In this document: in pieces, positions 61,833 through 64,000 of the stretch | Position numbering within the stretch: position 1 is the first letter of the stretch | How the letters are laid out: every line of letters begins with the position of its first letter | Assembly (NCBI RefSeq): GCF_021398735.1 | Contig: NZ_CP090349.1 | Span: 5,227,001-5,291,000, forward strand | Direction of reading: 5' to 3' | DNA from: Methylobacterium oryzae | GTDB lineage: Bacteria; Pseudomonadota; Alphaproteobacteria; Rhizobiales; Beijerinckiaceae | DNA length: 64,000 nucleotides | Notes under the pieces: model-generated | The model's input: the letters and a program-made list of their open reading frames with translations, nothing else | The model's database searches: none | What the model was told of the DNA's origin: nothing | Program-made: the position numbers and the translations under genes

Positions 61833-61851
61833 GCGCGTCCTGCCCTTCGCC

Positions 61852-62415
61852 TCAGACCTGCATGATCTCCTTCTCCTTGGACGCCAGCACGCCGTCGATC
61901 TCGGCGATGTACTGGTCGGTCGCCTTCTGCACGTCGGTGGCCTGACGCTTCTCGTCATCCTCCGAGATGGCGCTGTCCTTCAGGAGCTTCTTGAGATGGT
62001 CGAGGCCGTCCCGGCGCACGTGGCGCACGGCGACGCGGGCCTCCTCGGTGTACTTGTGGGCGACCTTGACCATCTCCTTGCGGCGCTGCTCGTTCATCTC
62101 GGGGATGCGGAGCCGGATGGTCTGCCCCTCGGTCTGCGGGTTGAGGCCGAGGTCGGATTCGCGGATCGCCTTCTCGACGGCCGTGACCATGCTGCGGTCC
62201 CAGACCGAGATCGACAGGAGCCGCGGCTCCGGCACGCTGACGGTGGCGACCTGGGCCATCGGCATCATCGAGCCGTAGGCGTCGACCTGGATCGGGTCGA
62301 GGAGCGACGGCGTGGCGCGCCCGGTGCGCAGCGAGCCGAGATCCTTCGAGAGCGAGGACACAGCGCCCTGCATGCGGCGCTTGATGTCGTTGAGATCGAA
62401 TTCCGGTGTGGCCAT
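61852..62415 (-). CDS. frr: Ribosome recycling factor
   Basis: 187 residues, standard length. It splits post-termination ribosomes with EF-G. The three-helix bundle and middle domain are recognised from [104 protein letters not shown]. It follows pyrH by 113 bp and precedes cdsA directly. Confidence 0.97.
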   Translation of the reverse strand: MATPEFDLNDIKRRMQGAVSSLSKDLGSLRTGRATPSLLDPIQVDAYGSMMPMAQVATVSVPEPRLLSISVWDRSMVTAVEKAIRESDLGLNPQTEGQTIRLRIPEMNEQRRKEMVKVAHKYTEEARVAVRHVRRDGLDHLKKLLKDSAISEDDEKRQATDVQKATDQYIAEIDGVLASKEKEIMQV

Positions 62416-62528
62416 GAGGGTCGTCCCGAGACGTCTGACGTGGTCTTGAGCCCGGCGCGGGCAGTCGCGGCCTCAATGGACGAATTTTTTCAGGGCCGCA
62501 AACGGTCGCGGCCCGGTCGTGCCGCGCG

Positions 62529-63251
62529 TCAGGGCGCCACGAGGGTCGAGGGCGCGTCGCCCGACAGGATCGCGGCGATCGAGCTCGGCGGGTGGAGCGA
62601 GCCGACCACGATCGACAGGCGGCTCTCCCGGGCCAGCGCGAAGGCGGCGGTGTCCATCACCTTCAGGTCGCGGGCGATCGCCTCGTCGTGGGTGATGCGG
62701 TCGTAGCGCGTGGCGCTCGGATCCTTCTTCGGATCCGCCGAGTAGACGCCGTCCACCTGCGTCGCCTTGAGGACCGCGTCGCAGCGCAGCTCGGCGGCGC
62801 GCAGCACCGCGGCGGTGTCGGTGGTGAAGAACGGGTTGCCGGTGCCGCCGGCGAGGACGACGACCTGGCCCTTGTCCAGGTGGTGCAGGGCCGGCTGGCG
62901 GGCATAGGTCTCGCAGATGGTCGGCATCGAAACCGCCGACATGGTCCGCGCCTGCACGCCCGCGGCGTTGAGCGCCGTCTCGATCGCCAGCGAGTTCATC
63001 ACCGTGGCCATCATGCCGAGCGAATCCCCGGTCGCCCGGTCGATCCAGCCGGCCGCGGAGATCCGCGCCCCGCGGATCATGTTGCCGCCGCCCACCACGA
63101 TGGCGATCTCGGCGCCCGACTCGATCGTGCGGGCGATGTCCTCGGCGAGCGCCGCCAGCGTCGGCGGATGCAACCAGTAGCCGTCGGGAGCGGCGAGCGC
63201 CTCCCCCGACAGCTTCACGAGGATACGGCGAAACGGCGTCGTCTCCGGCAT
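62529..63251 (-). CDS. pyrH: UMP kinase (uridylate kinase)
   Basis: 240 residues from ATG 63251; ATG 63269 would add 6 residues. It phosphorylates UMP to UDP with ATP. The amino-acid kinase fold is evident from RRILVKLSGEALAAPDGY, IAIVVGGGNMIRGARISAAGWIDRATGD, MMATVMNSLAIETAL, VVVLAGGTGNPFFTTDTAAVLRA and KATQVDGVYSADPKKDPSA. It sits in the conserved tsf-pyrH-frr order, with a tiny hydrophobic-peptide frame between tsf and pyrH. Confidence 0.96.
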   Translation of the reverse strand: MPETTPFRRILVKLSGEALAAPDGYWLHPPTLAALAEDIARTIESGAEIAIVVGGGNMIRGARISAAGWIDRATGDSLGMMATVMNSLAIETALNAAGVQARTMSAVSMPTICETYARQPALHHLDKGQVVVLAGGTGNPFFTTDTAAVLRAAELRCDAVLKATQVDGVYSADPKKDPSATRYDRITHDEAIARDLKVMDTAAFALARESRLSIVVGSLHPPSSIAAILSGDAPSTLVAP

Positions 63252-63492
63252 CTGGGCCCCCGGCTCCATCCCGCATCGCGTGAGCGGGGAGGCTTCTACG
63301 TCAACCGCCCGAGCGCCGTCGAGGGGCCCGGCCCGGATCCGGCGGGGATCGTGGGTACAAGGCCTGCGCCGCGCGAACGGCGCGCGGCCGTGGAGGATGT
63401 CTGCGCCGCCTTCGCGGTCCGGGTCCGGAACGGCGGGATCCCGGTCGATGCGGTGCCGGCGTGACGGCGATCCGCCGCGCCGGCGCCCGTTC

Positions 63493-63591
63493 TCAACTGC
63501 CAGCCAGGACGCCGACGGCGCCGAAGACGGTCATGGCGAGGCCGGAGGCGAACACGCCGATCATGAGGTAGGAGAAGGGCTTCAGAGGCAT
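63493..63591 (-). CDS. Putative 32-residue membrane peptide between tsf and pyrH
   Basis: Start ATG 63591, stop TGA at 63493-63495. The product is MPLKPFSYLMIGVFASGLAM followed by TVFGAVGVLAGS, essentially one membrane helix with a short basic N-terminus. TAAGGT lies about 9 nt upstream and could be a ribosome site. It has the character of a real small membrane protein (hydrophobic face, no rare codons), but no family is recognised and coding is not proved. It lies in the tsf-pyrH gap of the cluster, where it could be translated from the operon mRNA or its own promoter. Confidence 0.5.
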   Translation of the reverse strand: MPLKPFSYLMIGVFASGLAMTVFGAVGVLAGS

Positions 63592-63678
63592 GCCCGGACC
63601 TTAGCGCGGCGCCGCACGGCGGGGTGTGCGGCGCAACACGACCCCGCGCGGATCGATCGGGCGCCTCCGGAAACGCGA

Positions 63679-63708
63679 AGCCCCGCCCGGCGCGTGCCGG
63701 ACGGGGCT
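63679..63708 (-). terminator. Intrinsic-terminator-like hairpin after tsf
   Basis: AGCCCCG and CGGGGCT with inner CCGGC/GCCGG form a 12 bp stem with one mismatch. On the minus strand it is followed by TCGCGTTTCC, a short U-rich tail. It lies 45 bp after the tsf stop, so it would end or attenuate rpsB-tsf transcription before pyrH. Confidence 0.65.
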
Positions 63709-63753
63709 GATCTCACGATGACGGCCCGGCAAACCGGGCGTTCGCGGTCGGTG

Positions 63754-64000
63754 TCAGGCGCGGCCGGCCTGCTGGGCGACCTCGGTGGCGAAGTCCGGAC
63801 CCTCTTCCTTCTCGATGCCGTCGCCCAGCGCGTAGCGGACGAAGCCCGTCAGGGTCACGGGGCCGCCGACCTTGGAGCCGGCCTCCTTGAGGACCTGGCT
63901 CACGGTCTTGGAGCCGTCGTGCACGAAGGGCTGCTCCAGGAGGGTGACCTCCTTGTAGTAGCTCTTCAGGCCGCTCTCGACGATCTTGGCCATCACGTGG
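63754..64000 (-). CDS. tsf: Elongation factor Ts, C-terminal part only
   Basis: The frame enters from the right edge and ends at 63754, giving about the last 82 residues. It matches the C-terminal region of EF-Ts ([39 protein letters not shown], then [30 protein letters not shown]). EF-Ts recycles EF-Tu from GDP to GTP. rpsB should lie beyond the edge. Confidence 0.95.
   Translation of the reverse strand, partial: HVMAKIVESGLKSYYKEVTLLEQPFVHDGSKTVSQVLKEAGSKVGGPVTLTGFVRYALGDGIEKEEGPDFATEVAQQAGRA

Overview
The window is a GC-rich (roughly 70 percent) chromosomal segment from an alphaproteobacterium. The gene complement (YfdX protein, HWE-family kinase, alphaproteobacterial tsf-pyrH-frr-cdsA-dxr-rseP-bamA-lpx cluster, dispersed GC-rich palindromes ending in 'CGCTCGCAATGACGG') fits Methylobacterium or a close Rhizobiales/Hyphomicrobiales relative; this is inference, because no rRNA or other species marker is present. 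I saw no insertion sequence, prophage, CRISPR array, rRNA or tRNA gene.

Layout. 0-3.5 kb (minus): a tight operon of a membrane sensor kinase, NarL-type regulator, TenA thiaminase and a PfpI/DJ-1 protein that runs off the left edge. 3.7-15 kb: housekeeping and transport genes (a lysine/glutamate-repeat protein, DEAD-box helicase, Ca2+/H+ antiporter, a sulfite-oxidase-like protein with its flavin reductase, an IF-1 paralogue coupled to a DMT transporter, a branched-chain amino-acid binding protein, an aromatic aminotransferase with a 2-hydroxyacid dehydrogenase). 15.2-17.4 kb: a lone TonB-dependent receptor.

17.4-25.9 kb is the most interesting accessory region: a sugar-acid catabolic locus with a LacI-type repressor in the middle. 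A perfect palindromic operator (TGAAAGCGCTTTCA) lies in front of the rightward genes (FMN alpha-hydroxy-acid oxidase, beta-propeller lactonase, MFS anion symporter, uronate dehydrogenase, a ModA-like binding protein with no signal peptide), and a near-identical copy lies in front of the leftward pair (hydroxypyruvate-isomerase-like protein and an Asp/Glu-racemase-fold protein with a single active-site cysteine). The gene set resembles uronate oxidation but lacks the usual dehydratase steps, so the full route is not one I recognise.

26-38 kb: an ABC1/UbiB kinase, an HWE histidine kinase facing an Hpt protein, an ABC exporter coupled to a small tyrosine phosphatase, YfdX and two small exported proteins, and an NtrB/NtrC-like pair whose regulator has lost the GAFTGA sigma-54 contact motif. 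38-47 kb: asparaginase, the Entner-Doudoroff pair edd-eda, an SbmA-like ABC transporter, a 2OG-Fe(II) oxygenase and small envelope proteins.

47.1-64 kb (minus) is the conserved envelope/translation cluster tsf-pyrH-frr-cdsA-dxr ... rseP-bamA-lpxD-fabZ-lpxA-lpxI-lpxB. Two departures stand out: uppS, commonly found between frr and cdsA, is absent here, and an EmrAB-type efflux operon with its divergent TetR regulator (two perfect operators) sits between dxr and rseP. Four copies of a ~72-93 bp palindromic repeat are scattered in intergenic spaces, three of them between convergent genes.
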